Assembly (NCBI GenBank): GCA_030544685.1
Contig: CP086683.1
Span: 3,968,001-4,032,000 of the forward strand
DNA: 64,000 bases
Source: Pseudomonas sp. B21_DOA
GTDB lineage: Bacteria > Pseudomonadota > Gammaproteobacteria > Pseudomonadales > Pseudomonadaceae
Direction of reading: 5' to 3'
Under the pieces are notes generated by a model. It searched no databases. It saw nothing but the letters and a program-made list of their open reading frames with translations, and had not been told where the DNA came from. Shown piece by piece: positions 27,994 to 37,073 of the stretch (its first letter is position 1; each line of letters begins with the position of its first letter). A program made the translations under genes and the position numbers.

Positions 27994-28014
27994 ACCAGAT
28001 GGAAACAGTGTCGA

Positions 28015-28041
28015 CGGTAGATCGCATGCTGAGATCTACCG
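28015..28041. terminator. hairpin between convergent LeuD-like and LysR genes
   Basis: CGGTAGATC and GATCTACCG form nine pairs over a nine-base loop, in the gap between two convergent genes. No strong T run follows. Confidence 0.55.
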
Positions 28042-28049
28042 CCAGGGCA

Positions 28050-28967
28050 TCACTCAACCGATAGATGGCGAAAATACTCTTCGAGAAACTCGACACAAAC
28101 CCTCAATTTTGCCGACTCGCTAAGTCTGGTGGGGTACACAGCCCATACGTTCGCGCTTTGAGTGTATCCGTGAAGTACTTGCACCAGTCGTCCTTGTTCC
28201 AGCATCGGTTTAACGTCCCACATCGATCGCAACAAGATCCCTCCACCGCTCAATGCCCACTCCAGAACAATCTCACCGTTGTTGGAGGACAAAGGGCCGC
28301 TTACGCGCACCGACTCTTCGTGTCCGTCCTTTGTCAGGTTCCAAACGCCGAATGCGTTATTTCGCTCTTTCAGTACCAAGCAATCATGGGCGGCCAGGTC
28401 ATCTAATGAGTGAGGCATGCCGCGCCGCTCCAGATACTCCGTAGTTGCACAGAGCACTCGTCGATTGCTCACAAGTTTTCGGCCCAGGTGCTGACCCGGC
28501 AGGTCATCCCCGACACGTATCTCAAGGTCAAACCCCTCGCCGACGATATCGACTACACGGTCAAACACGTCCAGACGGATATCGAGTTTCGGGTAGGTCT
28601 GCGATAGTTTGCAGATCGCTGGTGCTACGTGGTTACGTCCAAAACCGAAGCTGCTGCAAATATGCAGCGACCCTGTAGGTTGATGCCGCGCTGCGGAGAT
28701 TTCGCCAAGAAATTCCTGGAGGTCTCCCAGCAGTTTTTCTGCCCATTGCCGGGCTCGTTCGCCGTCGTCGGTCAGCGCAATACGTCTTGTTGTGCGGTGC
28801 AGCAGCTTTGTGGCTAGAGTCGCCTCAAGTACGGAAATGCGTTTGCTTATGTAGGCAGGTGAATAACCCAACTCTTCGGCGGCATTCGCGAAGCCGTTTT
28901 TTCGGATAACAGTCAGGAAGACCTTTAAATCTTCCGGCAACGGAAACTGCTCACGATTCGTGTTCAT
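28050..28967 (-). CDS. LysR-family regulator
   Basis: Regulator of 305 residues of the DmlR/TtdR-like branch. The N-terminal helix-turn-helix is LKVFLTVIRKNGFANAAEEL then SPAYISKRISVLEATLATKL, followed by HRTTRRIALTDDG. The effector domain has HICSSFGFGRNHVAPAI and IVLEWALSGGGILLRSMWDV. Regulators of this branch usually control dicarboxylate or hydroxy-acid catabolism, which suits the adjacent DctA-LeuC-LeuD set that it faces convergently. Ends 56 bp from leuD. Confidence 0.9.
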   Translation of the reverse strand: MNTNREQFPLPEDLKVFLTVIRKNGFANAAEELGYSPAYISKRISVLEATLATKLLHRTTRRIALTDDGERARQWAEKLLGDLQEFLGEISAARHQPTGSLHICSSFGFGRNHVAPAICKLSQTYPKLDIRLDVFDRVVDIVGEGFDLEIRVGDDLPGQHLGRKLVSNRRVLCATTEYLERRGMPHSLDDLAAHDCLVLKERNNAFGVWNLTKDGHEESVRVSGPLSSNNGEIVLEWALSGGGILLRSMWDVKPMLEQGRLVQVLHGYTQSANVWAVYPTRLSESAKLRVCVEFLEEYFRHLSVE

Positions 28968-29091
28968 ACGCCGAATAAAGCCGCCATTTACCTATAGTCC
29001 GGGAATAATAACAGCGATTCGGGTTATCAGCCTTCTATGGGGCCAGTGCAAGTTCGCAGTATGCGAGTTGTCCGGTGAGGCTCATCGGCCT

Positions 29092-29721
29092 TTACTCCTG
29101 TTGTGCCAGCGCCTCAATCAATTCTTGGGTGGTGACGATTGAATGAGCGAAAGTCGGCCCGTTCAACTCATGGGCGGCGTGCATCATTTCCGCGCGGAAA
29201 GCGGCGGTCGCATCGCGCACCAGCGTGACGTGGTAGCCCAATTCCGAGGCGTAGCGGGCGGTCGCTTCGATGCAGGTGTTGGCGAGCAGGCCGACGATGA
29301 TGACGTGGGTGATGCCTTTCTGCTTCAGGCGAAAGTCAAGGTCGGTGTTGGCAAAACCGCTGGCGCCCCAATGTTCCTGCACGACAATGTCGCCGTCCTT
29401 CGGCGCGAAATCGGGATGCCATTCGCCGCCCCATTCACCGCGTGCGAAGTGGTGCATGTGCATGATTTTGCACTGGGTCGGTGTTGGATGATCCCAGCCT
29501 TCGTAGTCGCCATGTTCCCAGCGGTGGTGCGGCACGATGATTACCGGAATGTTCTGCGCTCGTACGGCGCGATCGAGGGCTCGCAGGTTGTCGAGCAGCC
29601 CGACCTGTTCGGCAATCGGCTTGATCAAGGGGAAGACCTTGCCGTTTTCCGAGAGGAAATCGTTGTACGGGTCGACCAGCAGGTAAGCGGTGCGATCGAG
29701 CGGATAAGGGGCGTTCGACAT
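29092..29721 (-). CDS. isochorismatase-family cysteine hydrolase
   Basis: Cytosolic cysteine hydrolase of about 209 residues. Catalytic Asp sits in TAYLLVDPYNDFLSENGK, and the nucleophile Cys in IIVGLLANTCIEATARYA, preceded by the cis-peptide region THVIIV. VQEHWGASGFANTDLD corresponds to the lysine-bearing strand region, though the Lys itself is not obvious, so the triad may be altered. Start chosen at MSNAPYPL, where the conserved domain begins. Third gene of an operon with a DsbA/FrnE-like protein and a tautomerase, suggesting a shared catabolic or detoxification path. Confidence 0.88.
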   Translation of the reverse strand: MSNAPYPLDRTAYLLVDPYNDFLSENGKVFPLIKPIAEQVGLLDNLRALDRAVRAQNIPVIIVPHHRWEHGDYEGWDHPTPTQCKIMHMHHFARGEWGGEWHPDFAPKDGDIVVQEHWGASGFANTDLDFRLKQKGITHVIIVGLLANTCIEATARYASELGYHVTLVRDATAAFRAEMMHAAHELNGPTFAHSIVTTQELIEALAQQE

Positions 29722-29796
29722 GACGATGTACTCCAAGCAAGTTGAGTGAGCGGTGCGCTGGGCTCGCCCGTGCACCCGTGCTGGTAAATCTTTCTG

Positions 29797-30453
29797 TCAG
29801 GCCGGGGCGGACTCTCGTGCCACTTGCCTGAGGATTTGTTCGTATTCCTTGACGGATAGCGATCCGGACACCAACTGGCGACCGTTCAGCACCAAGGCCG
29901 GGACCGAATTAATTCCGCGCTCAAGGTAGAAACCTTCAAGTTCACGGACCTCGAGAGCGAACGCCTCGCTAGTCAAAATCTCCTGGGCGCGGGTGGTAGA
30001 AAGTCCCGCTTCACCGGCCAGGCGCACCAGTGTTTCGTGGTCGCTGGGGTTCTCGCCATTGGTGAAATAAGCCTTGAGCAGGATTATCTTCAGCGCGACC
30101 TGGCGACCTTCCTGCGCGGCCCAGAGCAGAAGGCGATGGGCATCGAAGGTATTGTAGAAATGGCTGCGCTTTTCCAGGTCGAACTGAAAACCGATGGCTT
30201 TGCCGCGCGCGACGATCATTTCATTGCGCGAGGCGACTTCTTCGGCGCTGCGCCCGTATTTGCGCATCATGTGCTTGATGGCGTGCTCGCCCCCGGCCGG
30301 CATGTCCGGGTTCAGTTCGAAGGGCTTGAAGGTCAGCTCCACGGCAACCTCGCCGGCAACATTGGCGATGGCTTGTTCCAGCGCTGTGGCGCCGAGTGCG
30401 CACCAGGGGCACACAACATCCGATACAAAGTCGATACTGACGGGAAAAGTCAT
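29797..30453 (-). CDS. DsbA-family (FrnE-like) oxidoreductase
   Basis: 218-residue thioredoxin-fold protein. The redox motif CPWC sits in SIDFVSDVVCPWCALGATAL. The C-terminal domain is all-helical, followed by the cis-Pro loop GINSVPALVLNGRQLVSG. This is the FrnE/2-hydroxychromene-2-carboxylate isomerase branch and lacks a signal peptide, so it acts in the cytosol. Starts with a 4-bp overlap to the tautomerase gene (ATGA), indicating translational coupling. Confidence 0.9.
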   Translation of the reverse strand: MTFPVSIDFVSDVVCPWCALGATALEQAIANVAGEVAVELTFKPFELNPDMPAGGEHAIKHMMRKYGRSAEEVASRNEMIVARGKAIGFQFDLEKRSHFYNTFDAHRLLLWAAQEGRQVALKIILLKAYFTNGENPSDHETLVRLAGEAGLSTTRAQEILTSEAFALEVRELEGFYLERGINSVPALVLNGRQLVSGSLSVKEYEQILRQVARESAPA

Positions 30454-30665
30454 TTCTTCGACTCCGTCAGTTGTTGGCGGTACTCGGTGGTGGTAATTCC
30501 CGCATAGCCCCAGTTATCGGTGTCGACCTCTTCGATAACGATGTGGGTAAGGTGCGGGTCCTTGTTAAGGACGGTTTGCATGGTTTTGGTGATCTCGGCG
30601 ATGACTTGAGATTTCTGTTCTTTGGTAACGCCGTCGCGAGTGATACGAACGCTGATGAAAGGCAT
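30450..30665 (-). CDS. 4-oxalocrotonate tautomerase family protein
   Basis: 71-residue tautomerase. After Met removal the catalytic Pro1 is exposed (MPFISVRITRDGVTKEQ), and DPHLTHIVIEEVDTDNWGYAG is the family core, with Trp and Asn in the substrate pocket. Start selected so that Pro follows Met directly. First gene of a three-gene operon with the DsbA-like protein and the isochorismatase. It probably tautomerises a small keto/enol metabolite, though the pathway is not evident. Confidence 0.88.
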   Translation of the reverse strand: MPFISVRITRDGVTKEQKSQVIAEITKTMQTVLNKDPHLTHIVIEEVDTDNWGYAGITTTEYRQQLTESKK

Positions 30666-30823
30666 GGGACAAGTCTCCTGTTGGCGCCCCATCGACATGA
30701 TGAGGGGAGCAGTGGGATGGACTTTAGAGTGTTGCGTTCAGCGGATAAATCGGGGTGGAGCACATCACTTATAACGCTGTGTAATCAATCCGCTTTCAGC
30801 GTGGGCGCTTACAGAAGGTCAAT

Positions 30824-30855
30824 CGCCCTCCCTGGCTGCGGGCGCGGGGAGGGCG
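30824..30855 (-). terminator. hairpin after bufferin-like gene
   Basis: CGCCCTCCC and GGGAGGGCG form nine pairs around a 14-base GC-rich loop, 20 bp past the stop of the EF-hand/EGKCG gene. Confidence 0.5.
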
Positions 30856-30874
30856 GATGCTACGGCGGGAGGAA

Positions 30875-31372
30875 TCAGTTCTGCGCTTTGCTCATGCGGG
30901 TAAATAGCTCGGTGGGTACTTTCTTGCCATTGGAAATGTACTGGTTGGTTCTGAACTTGTAGACCTCACCTTCCGAAAGAAAACCATCGTGGTTGGTGTC
31001 CATCGCTTTGAATTCTTCACCGCCCTGAGGCGCTACAGCCAGCAGTTCTTTAAGAGAGACGAGGCCATCATGGTCGGTGTCTGTGCGAGCGAAAGAGTCG
31101 TCGCCACACTTGCCTTCGCCACACTTGCCTTCGCCGCATTTGCCTTCGGCAGTAGCGGACTTGTCGCTGGCTGCGCTGGCCCCGCATTTGCCCTCGCCGC
31201 ATTTACCCTCGCCACATTTGCCTTCGCCGGCTTTATCCGCCGATGCCAATTGATAGCCTTGGGGCAATGGCTCAACAGCGAATGCCGCAGACGATGCCAG
31301 GCTCATGCCACCGGCCAAGGCGATAGCGGCCAGGCCGAGACTGGTTTTGTTCGAGAAAGGTGTACGGTACAT
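30875..31372 (-). CDS. bufferin/HvfA-type RiPP precursor fused to two EF-hands
   Basis: Secreted protein of about 165 residues. Signal peptide with hydrophobic core LGLAAIALAGGMSLASSA and AFA cleavage site. The next ~60 residues carry six EGKCG motifs in two blocks of three, the modification sites in HvfA-type copper-buffering RiPPs. The C-terminal half has two EF-hand loops, DTDHDGLVSLKE and DTNHDGFLSEGE. Established knowledge: DUF692 (HvfB) with DUF2063 (HvfC) converts EGKCG cysteines into oxazolone/thioamide groups that bind copper. Both partner genes lie 255-1000 bp upstream on the same strand. The EF-hand fusion suggests calcium-dependent folding or regulation (inference). Confidence 0.85.
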   Translation of the reverse strand: MYRTPFSNKTSLGLAAIALAGGMSLASSAAFAVEPLPQGYQLASADKAGEGKCGEGKCGEGKCGASAASDKSATAEGKCGEGKCGEGKCGDDSFARTDTDHDGLVSLKELLAVAPQGGEEFKAMDTNHDGFLSEGEVYKFRTNQYISNGKKVPTELFTRMSKAQN

Positions 31373-31626
31373 AGTGCTTCTCCAGATGCTTTGCGCGGCC
31401 AGGCCGCGGTTCATGCCACAGGGGCGGATCGGCCCTCAAAGAAGCTCCGGGCGAAGGGCGCAAGCGTCTTTCACTTCGACAGAGCGATCTTGTTCGGGCA
31501 GGGCTATTTAGCGGGGGTCATGTATCGGCGATGTATCAGGCAAGAGGAGCATTTGTAAGCCAATCCCAAGACTTCGCGTTTGGGTACATAGAGATACAAA
31601 AACCGACCTCAGCCTTTGCTCGTCAG

Positions 31627-32417
31627 TCAGGACAACAGCTTTAAAACGGGTGTCGCTGCTACGCCGACGGCAGCTTGCGCATGCAGCTGGCGCAGCAGCA
31701 CCAGTGCGTCAGCGACGAAGCCGGTCACGTCTGAAGCACCAGCCTCCGCAGCCAACGCGTGCAACTGCGCTCGACCAGCCATGTCAGGGAACTGCTCGAT
31801 CCGCTGCAACAAACGGAACGCGAGAGGGCTGACCTGGGAGAACTGCACTTGGCCACTCGGCACACGGCTGATCAGCAGCAACGTCGGTTGTTCTGGCGGT
31901 TCAGAAGGCAGATGACCTGGCCCGAGACGATGTACCGCCCAGGTGTAAGCCAGCGGCCAGACGAGTGGGGAAAGCCTGAGGGGACGGTCGAGTAAATGCG
32001 CCGCATCACTGGCCTGTAACGGCGCAGCGTCCAACTGTTGCAGCGCCATTTCCACCCACTCGTAATGGGCCAATTCAGGCAAGAACGGGTACCAGGGATG
32101 TTCATGATCAGGCGAGTCCCCCAGGCTCGCTACAAAGTCTACAAACTCACGAGCAATTTCTCCGAAGCGTGGTGTCTGCGCGCGGTAGTCACGCAAAAAA
32201 CGTCGTACCAGCGCACGCCAACCGGCGTTACCCAGCACGGCAACCAGCACCGGAAACGTTCCGCCCAGCAAGCCCAATAGATTGTTCAACACCAGGTTGA
32301 GATAGACCTGCGCTCTTGCGGGATTCATCTGCGCAGGCGGCGCATAACTGTCCGGGTCACGCAGGTACCGGGTCAGCGCGAGCTGCTGACTGTGCAAACT
32401 TGAAGGGAGTCAGCCAT
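31627..32417 (-). CDS. DUF2063 (HvfC-like) RiPP recognition/partner protein
   Basis: About 263 residues if one base is restored near 32400. This joins an ATG at 32417, overlapping the stop of the DUF692 gene (ATGGCTGA), to the main frame beginning [14 protein letters not shown]. Family features are [20 protein letters not shown] at the N-terminus and the later [21 protein letters not shown]2063 proteins pair with DUF692 enzymes to recruit the precursor peptide, as HvfC with HvfB. Without the repair, the frame would start at a TTG (32397). Next gene after DUF692 in the operon. Confidence 0.85.
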
Positions 32418-33294
32418 CGACAGTCACCCGCACCAGAGCATTGGCGTCGCGTTGCAAGCGCCGGATGGTATTCAACTCAGCCACCAGTTCGTCGTAGGAC
32501 GGAAAGTTGAAATCGCGCTCCAGCAGCGTTGGTTTCACACCGAATAGACCATAAGCCTGGCCCAGCAATGACCAGACTACCGGTTTGACCGACGCACCAT
32601 GGGTGTCGATGATCAGGTCCTCGGCTTCGTCGTAATGGCCAGCCACATGCATGGCGACTACGCGTTCTGGTTCCAGACCGGCCAGGAAAACCGCCGGATC
32701 AAACCGGTGGTTCACCGAGTTGACGTACACATTATTAACGTCGAGCAACAGGTCGCAATCGGCCTCGCGGAGCACTGCATTGGTGAACGTAAGTTCGTCC
32801 ATGTCCTGATGAGCAGCGGCGTAGTAAGAGACGTTCTCCACAGCAAGACGACGACCGAGAATGTCCTGGGCACGACGGATGCGCGCAGCAACGTGATGAA
32901 CGGCCTCCTCAGTGAATGGCAACGGCAGCAGGTCGTATAAATGGCCATCGTCACTGCAGTAACTCAGGTGTTCGCTATAAAACGGCACGTTGAAGCGATC
33001 GAGAAAACCGCGGACTTGCTCAAGAAAAGACTCGTCCAGCGGCGCACTGCCACCCAGCGAAAGTGACAGGCCATGGCATGACAGCGGGTAGCGTTCAGCC
33101 AGCGACTGCATGGCCTCTCCATGAGCGCCACCGATGCCGATCCAGTTCTCTGGAGCAACCTCTAGAAAATCGAAATCACCGACTGGAGCGTCACGGAGCG
33201 TGTTGAGCAGCGCACGGCGCAATCCGAGCCCGACGGTCGCCTCAAGGGGGAGCTGTGGATCTAAATGCGTTGGTGATGAAGTGTTCGTTTGCAT
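32410..33294 (-). CDS. DUF692 (HvfB/MbnB-like) multinuclear iron RiPP enzyme
   Basis: TIM-barrel enzyme of 294 residues of the DUF692 family (MbnB, ChrH, TglH, HvfB) that uses a multinuclear iron cofactor and oxygen to remodel cysteine residues. Family marks are [42 protein letters not shown] (His), [19 protein letters not shown] (Glu-His), LAVENVSYY (Glu-Asn), [13 protein letters not shown] (Asp, Asn) and [19 protein letters not shown] (His, Asp, His). ATG chosen with GGAG 10 nt upstream. Forms the operon core with DUF2063 and the EGKCG precursor. Confidence 0.92.
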   Translation of the reverse strand: MQTNTSSPTHLDPQLPLEATVGLGLRRALLNTLRDAPVGDFDFLEVAPENWIGIGGAHGEAMQSLAERYPLSCHGLSLSLGGSAPLDESFLEQVRGFLDRFNVPFYSEHLSYCSDDGHLYDLLPLPFTEEAVHHVAARIRRAQDILGRRLAVENVSYYAAAHQDMDELTFTNAVLREADCDLLLDVNNVYVNSVNHRFDPAVFLAGLEPERVVAMHVAGHYDEAEDLIIDTHGASVKPVVWSLLGQAYGLFGVKPTLLERDFNFPSYDELVAELNTIRRLQRDANALVRVTVDG

Positions 33295-33407
33295 GAGCTC
33301 AATACTCCGATTCGACGTCTGAAACGCCCGATCCACACCACCTCCGCGGTCACCTTTGGCAGCCGGGCGGGCGTGAATCGGGCGATTGAAACCCGCCACG
33401 GTTCTGC

Positions 33408-33827
33408 TCATACGAGGTTGATCACCACGTTGATGTTGTTCCGCGTCGCTTTGGAGTACGGGCATGTCTGGTGTGCGGTGTTGATCAGGTCTTGAGCAAC
33501 GTTGCGATCCAGCCCGGGAAGGTAGACGTTAAGGCGAGCCTGCAGGAAATACGCACCATCGGTTGTGCCTAAATCCACTTCGGCGTCGACGGCAAGGTCA
33601 ACCGGGAGGGTGACTTTCAGCTTGCTCGCCGCAAGCCCCATCGCGCCGATGAAACAGGCCGACCAACCTGCGGCAAACAACTGCTCTGGGTTGGTACCGG
33701 CGCCAGAGGTGCCAGGCGATGACAGCTTTATATCCAGTCGGCCATCGTCACTGAGAGCGGTGCCATTACGACCACCCGAGGAGGTATGGACTTTGCCGGT
33801 GTACAGCACTTTATCGATATGGGTCAT
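33408..33827 (-). CDS. Ohr/OsmC-family organic hydroperoxide reductase
   Basis: 139-residue peroxidase of the Ohr type. The active Cys pair is in [16 protein letters not shown] and [16 protein letters not shown], with the conserved Arg likely in the N-terminal region. Reduces organic peroxides via lipoylated proteins. Start from ATG with GGAG 8 nt upstream. Embedded between the DoxX and DUF692 genes of the bufferin-like operon, linking it to copper-driven lipid peroxidation (inference). Confidence 0.9.
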   Translation of the reverse strand: MTHIDKVLYTGKVHTSSGGRNGTALSDDGRLDIKLSSPGTSGAGTNPEQLFAAGWSACFIGAMGLAASKLKVTLPVDLAVDAEVDLGTTDGAYFLQARLNVYLPGLDRNVAQDLINTAHQTCPYSKATRNNINVVINLV

Positions 33828-33886
33828 GGTGAAACTCCTGATTACTAGTGGGGTTGAGAGCGATAGCCTTGGTGACGCGATAACAC

Positions 33887-34401
33887 TCAGCGCGCATTCA
33901 AACGCTTGAGATACCGACCGATGAATGCATCCAGGCTCAGCTTGCCGGCGCCTGTGAATACCAGTGGCAGAAGTGCGACGAGATAGATCAACGGCAGCTT
34001 GAAATTGCCGTAGCCTTTGTTGCTGATGGAGTACCCCATAGCCAGTTCGCTCAACGTCGACCACTCTGCTGGCCAGTGAACCGCGGCAGTTGCCACGACG
34101 GTGACCACGATGAGGATCAGTGCCGAGAGGCGTGTTCCCAGGCCTACAAGCAAAGCAATGGAACAGAGCAGTTCTGCCCACATGGATAACTGCCAATTGA
34201 ACGTAGCCGGCAGCTGATTGAAGGGAAAAGGAAAGGCACCTTGAATGCTGGGGAACCAGTTCTCACCGTTCCACTTTTCCCATCCCGCTTCAAAAACTCC
34301 CAGGCCAGAAAAACGCGCAGGCTCAAAGGGGCGATCCAGTCCCCAGCGCGATCGAGATTAAGTTGCAGCCGATTCAAGACCGATGACGCGTTTGTTTGCA
34401 T
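33887..34401 (-). CDS. DoxX/HvfD-like membrane protein (assembly-type frameshift)
   Basis: Four-TM DoxX-family membrane protein of about 171 residues after one base is restored near 34290-34296, giving [19 protein letters not shown] then the [18 protein letters not shown] stretch. The second part has [19 protein letters not shown] and [18 protein letters not shown]. DoxX proteins (HvfD) accompany DUF692/DUF2063 operons. Start MQTNASSV. First gene of the operon; its 5' end is similar at nucleotide level to that of the DUF692 gene. Confidence 0.83.
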
Positions 34402-34733
34402 GGGTTTAATCCTCCGACTCGTCGTCAACAAAGTGGAAGCCGTTCAGGTGCTCCCAATGACAGCTGTCAGGCACAGGAGCACTGCGCTGGCCGTGAGCGC
34501 AGTTCATCGTGCTGGTGTATCTCGCTTGTGTCTGAGGGGGCGGGAAGATCAATGTTGTGTAACGTGTTTGCGTCCGTACACACTTGGATACAGAGCGATA
34601 CCTGTCGAAGGCGCTATTTTGGAGTTGGGATATACGATCGGCTGCGTTCTGCCGGTGAATGGCGGGATGATTTCGCAGGGTAAACGAACGTCGCAGATGA
34701 GGGGAGGGGCGAGGGCGTGGAAAGTACCGTTGA

Positions 34734-34764
34734 ATAAGGTGGGCACGCCAGGTGCCCACCTTAT
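34734..34764. terminator. long hairpin terminator
   Basis: ATAAGGTGGGCAC and GTGCCCACCTTAT, thirteen perfect pairs with a five-base loop, beside the stop of the minus-strand SDR gene (34779). The symmetric flanks (A-rich and T-rich) allow bidirectional use. Confidence 0.8.
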
Positions 34765-34778
34765 CTGTCTGGAAACGC

Positions 34779-35840
34779 CTAAGGTATCAAGCGCATCTCC
34801 CGCAGCCTGTCGAACACGTCAAAAAATGCCTGATCGCTCGCTTGGTAGGCAGTGAAGCCCATCAGGCGGCTTTTCGACATGTCCGTGACCACTTCGATTG
34901 GGCGGCCAAGGTCGGCATCGGTATGCCATGGGGAAATCAGACGTCCAATGTCGGACTCTTTCAAACCGTGCTCGGCGACTATTTGCGCCCAAACGGCTTG
35001 ATCGTCCGCCATCTGCTTCTCTAGAGGCGAAGGTGACGCAGGATAATCAGCAGCAGGCAGGTCGAAGTATTCGGCAATTCGGCTCCACATCCATTTCCAG
35101 CGGAATACATCGCCATTGGTGATATTGAATGCCTGATTCGCCGCAGCCGGCGTGGTGGCTGCCCACAGTTGCTGTTTCGCCAACTGCCGCGCATCGGTCA
35201 TGTCGGTCAGGCTGTCCCATTGCACTTTTGATCCTGGAAACACGAAAGGGCGATTGGTGTGTTTGCAAATCGAGGCATAGACGGCGAGGGTGGTTGCCAT
35301 GTTCATCGCGTTGCCCACGGCCACCCCAGTGACGGTATGCGGACGATGAACGCTCCACGTGAAGCCATCCTTTTCAGCCGCGGCGAAGAGCTCGTCTTCC
35401 TGAGCGTAATAGAAGTTCTCGACATCCAGACGACCCTGTTCTTCGCGAAACGGTGTCTGCGGCAGGCTGCCTTTTCCATAGGCTTCGAAAGGGCCGAGGT
35501 AGTGTTTCAGGCCGGTAACCAGTGCTACGTGTTTGACGCTTTTGGCTGGGCGAATGGCGGCGAGGACGTTACGCACCATGGCCGCATTGACGCGAATGTT
35601 CTCGGCTTCCGTGGCTTGCCGCGACCATGTGGTAATGAACACATGCGTGGGTTTCACATCCCTCAGCGCCTGTTCCAGAGAAGCCGGATCCTGAAGGTCT
35701 GCCGCGACGGGGATCACGCCTTGCGCTTGCGACGGATGCCTCGACAGCGCGGCGACTTGCCACTGGTTGTCGATGAGTAACTGGGTGATGGCGCTGCCGA
35801 CAATGCCGCTGGCGCCCACGACTAGAGCTGTCTGGGTCAT
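34779..35840 (-). CDS. PRISE-like SDR (NAD-dependent epimerase/enone reductase type)
   Basis: Extended SDR of 353 residues. Rossmann motif VVGASGIVGSAITQLL, then VFITTWSRQATEAENIRVNA. The family is the progesterone 5-beta-reductase/iridoid synthase-like (PRISE) group, with HVALVTGLKHYLGPFE and FREEQGRLDVENFYYAQED, where the central Tyr replaces the classical Tyr-x3-Lys, and HRPHTVTGVAVGNAMN. It reduces activated C=C bonds of enones with NADPH. Monocistronic, with a strong terminator downstream and GGAG ribosome binding site. Confidence 0.9.
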   Translation of the reverse strand: MTQTALVVGASGIVGSAITQLLIDNQWQVAALSRHPSQAQGVIPVAADLQDPASLEQALRDVKPTHVFITTWSRQATEAENIRVNAAMVRNVLAAIRPAKSVKHVALVTGLKHYLGPFEAYGKGSLPQTPFREEQGRLDVENFYYAQEDELFAAAEKDGFTWSVHRPHTVTGVAVGNAMNMATTLAVYASICKHTNRPFVFPGSKVQWDSLTDMTDARQLAKQQLWAATTPAAANQAFNITNGDVFRWKWMWSRIAEYFDLPAADYPASPSPLEKQMADDQAVWAQIVAEHGLKESDIGRLISPWHTDADLGRPIEVVTDMSKSRLMGFTAYQASDQAFFDVFDRLREMRLIP

Positions 35841-35943
35841 AGGTTTCTCCTGGATTTGAGTTTGGGAGTCCGTCCGAGCAACAGAGGTTCAACCTGAAAA
35901 TCCGTTAGAGTGCTCGCTACTCCCCGTTAAAGCCTGTGAGAAA

Positions 35944-36575
35944 ATGACTCGTCCGCTGTTTGTCGCTCTGGATGGACCCAAAGGCGTCGGCAAAACCTCG
36001 CTGTTGGAGGCCATCACTGAAGTCCTGAGGGCGGACAAGCAAAAAGTCATCCGACTGTGCGAGAAAAAAGCGACCCGTTCAGGGGCGAGACAATGCATCT
36101 GGTGAATCGACTCGTCCGACATCCCGACCGGGATCTGGAAATGGAAGTTTGCCAACGCCTGGCTGATAGCCGCCGCTGGATTTCTCAACACGTGCTCACC
36201 AAACAACCCGCCGACAGCATCATCCTGATCGATCGCTGGTACCCGTCCGATGCGGCGTTTCGCCGGATAGTCCCGTTCGCTGAAATCCTGCAGTTGAACA
36301 TTGACCGCAACGTCCAGGTGCCCGACCTGCATGTCGGGGTGATCACAGCGGCGCAGATTTCATGGGCGAGGGCAGGGGCACGCCGGCGCGGCTTGAGCAG
36401 TACGGTGCTTCGCGGTCTTGAGGAGCATGTCGCTTGTACTGAGGCGTTTGAGGTGGCCGCTGCCGATCAGGGTTGGTTTTTGTGTCGGAATGAGGGAACG
36501 ATCGAGGAGGCGACGAGGCGGGTGGTGGGGGAGATTGATCGGGTGATGAGCCGCCGATCTAGCCTCTCGATCTGA
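35944..36575 (+). CDS. thymidylate-kinase-like P-loop protein (assembly-type frameshift)
   Basis: About 210 residues after one A is added to the A run at 36064-36069. The P-loop GPKGVGKTSLLEAI follows MTRPLFVALD. The repaired join reads LCEKKSDPFRGETMHLV. ILIDRWYPSDAAF contains the DRW/DRY-type motif of nucleoside monophosphate kinases. Distinct from the housekeeping tmk (usually beside holB), so possibly a paralogue for other nucleotides or a metabolic accessory. Divergent from the SDR gene, whose start is about 100 bp away. Confidence 0.75.
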
Positions 36576-36683
36576 CGCCTGAGCACACTTGCCAATCTGC
36601 ACCACCGACGAGCGGCGCAAATATGACAAAGTATTTCACCACTGAGCGAGGTCAAGAGATTAGGTTTATTCAGAGGTTCCAAG

Positions 36684-37073
36684 ATGAGATTTGCACGTTT
36701 TTGCCAGGCGCTCTCCAACTGGGCAGGTAGCCCGAAGACCTTTTTGACAGCGATCGTTTTGATCATTGCCTGGGCCGGAACAGGGCCGTACTTCCACTAT
36801 AACGACACCTGGCAACTCATCATCAACACGTCCACCACGATCATTACGTTCCTGATGGTGTTCCTCATTCAAAACACCCAGAACCGCGACAACGACATTC
36901 TGCATTTGAAGATCGATGAGCTCATACGCGCCACCCAGGAAGCCCAGAATGCCACGCTGGGTCTGGAGAAAATGGAGGCGCGCGAGCTGAGAAAATTGCG
37001 GGATCGGTATCGTGCGTTGGGTGAATCGAGTGAGATTGATGTAGAGCCGATCCATGATGATGGGGCTCGTTAG
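36684..37073 (+). CDS. low-affinity iron permease family protein
   Basis: 129-residue small membrane protein of the low-affinity iron permease (Fet4-like) family. Two TM segments (FLTAIVLIIAWAGTGPYF and LIINTSTTIITFLMVFLIQ) are followed by the family signature QNTQNRDNDILHLKIDELI and a charged helical tail. In bacteria the family probably is not a true iron transporter; function unsettled. ATG preceded by GAGGTTCCAAG. Monocistronic. Confidence 0.88.
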   Translation: MRFARFCQALSNWAGSPKTFLTAIVLIIAWAGTGPYFHYNDTWQLIINTSTTIITFLMVFLIQNTQNRDNDILHLKIDELIRATQEAQNATLGLEKMEARELRKLRDRYRALGESSEIDVEPIHDDGAR

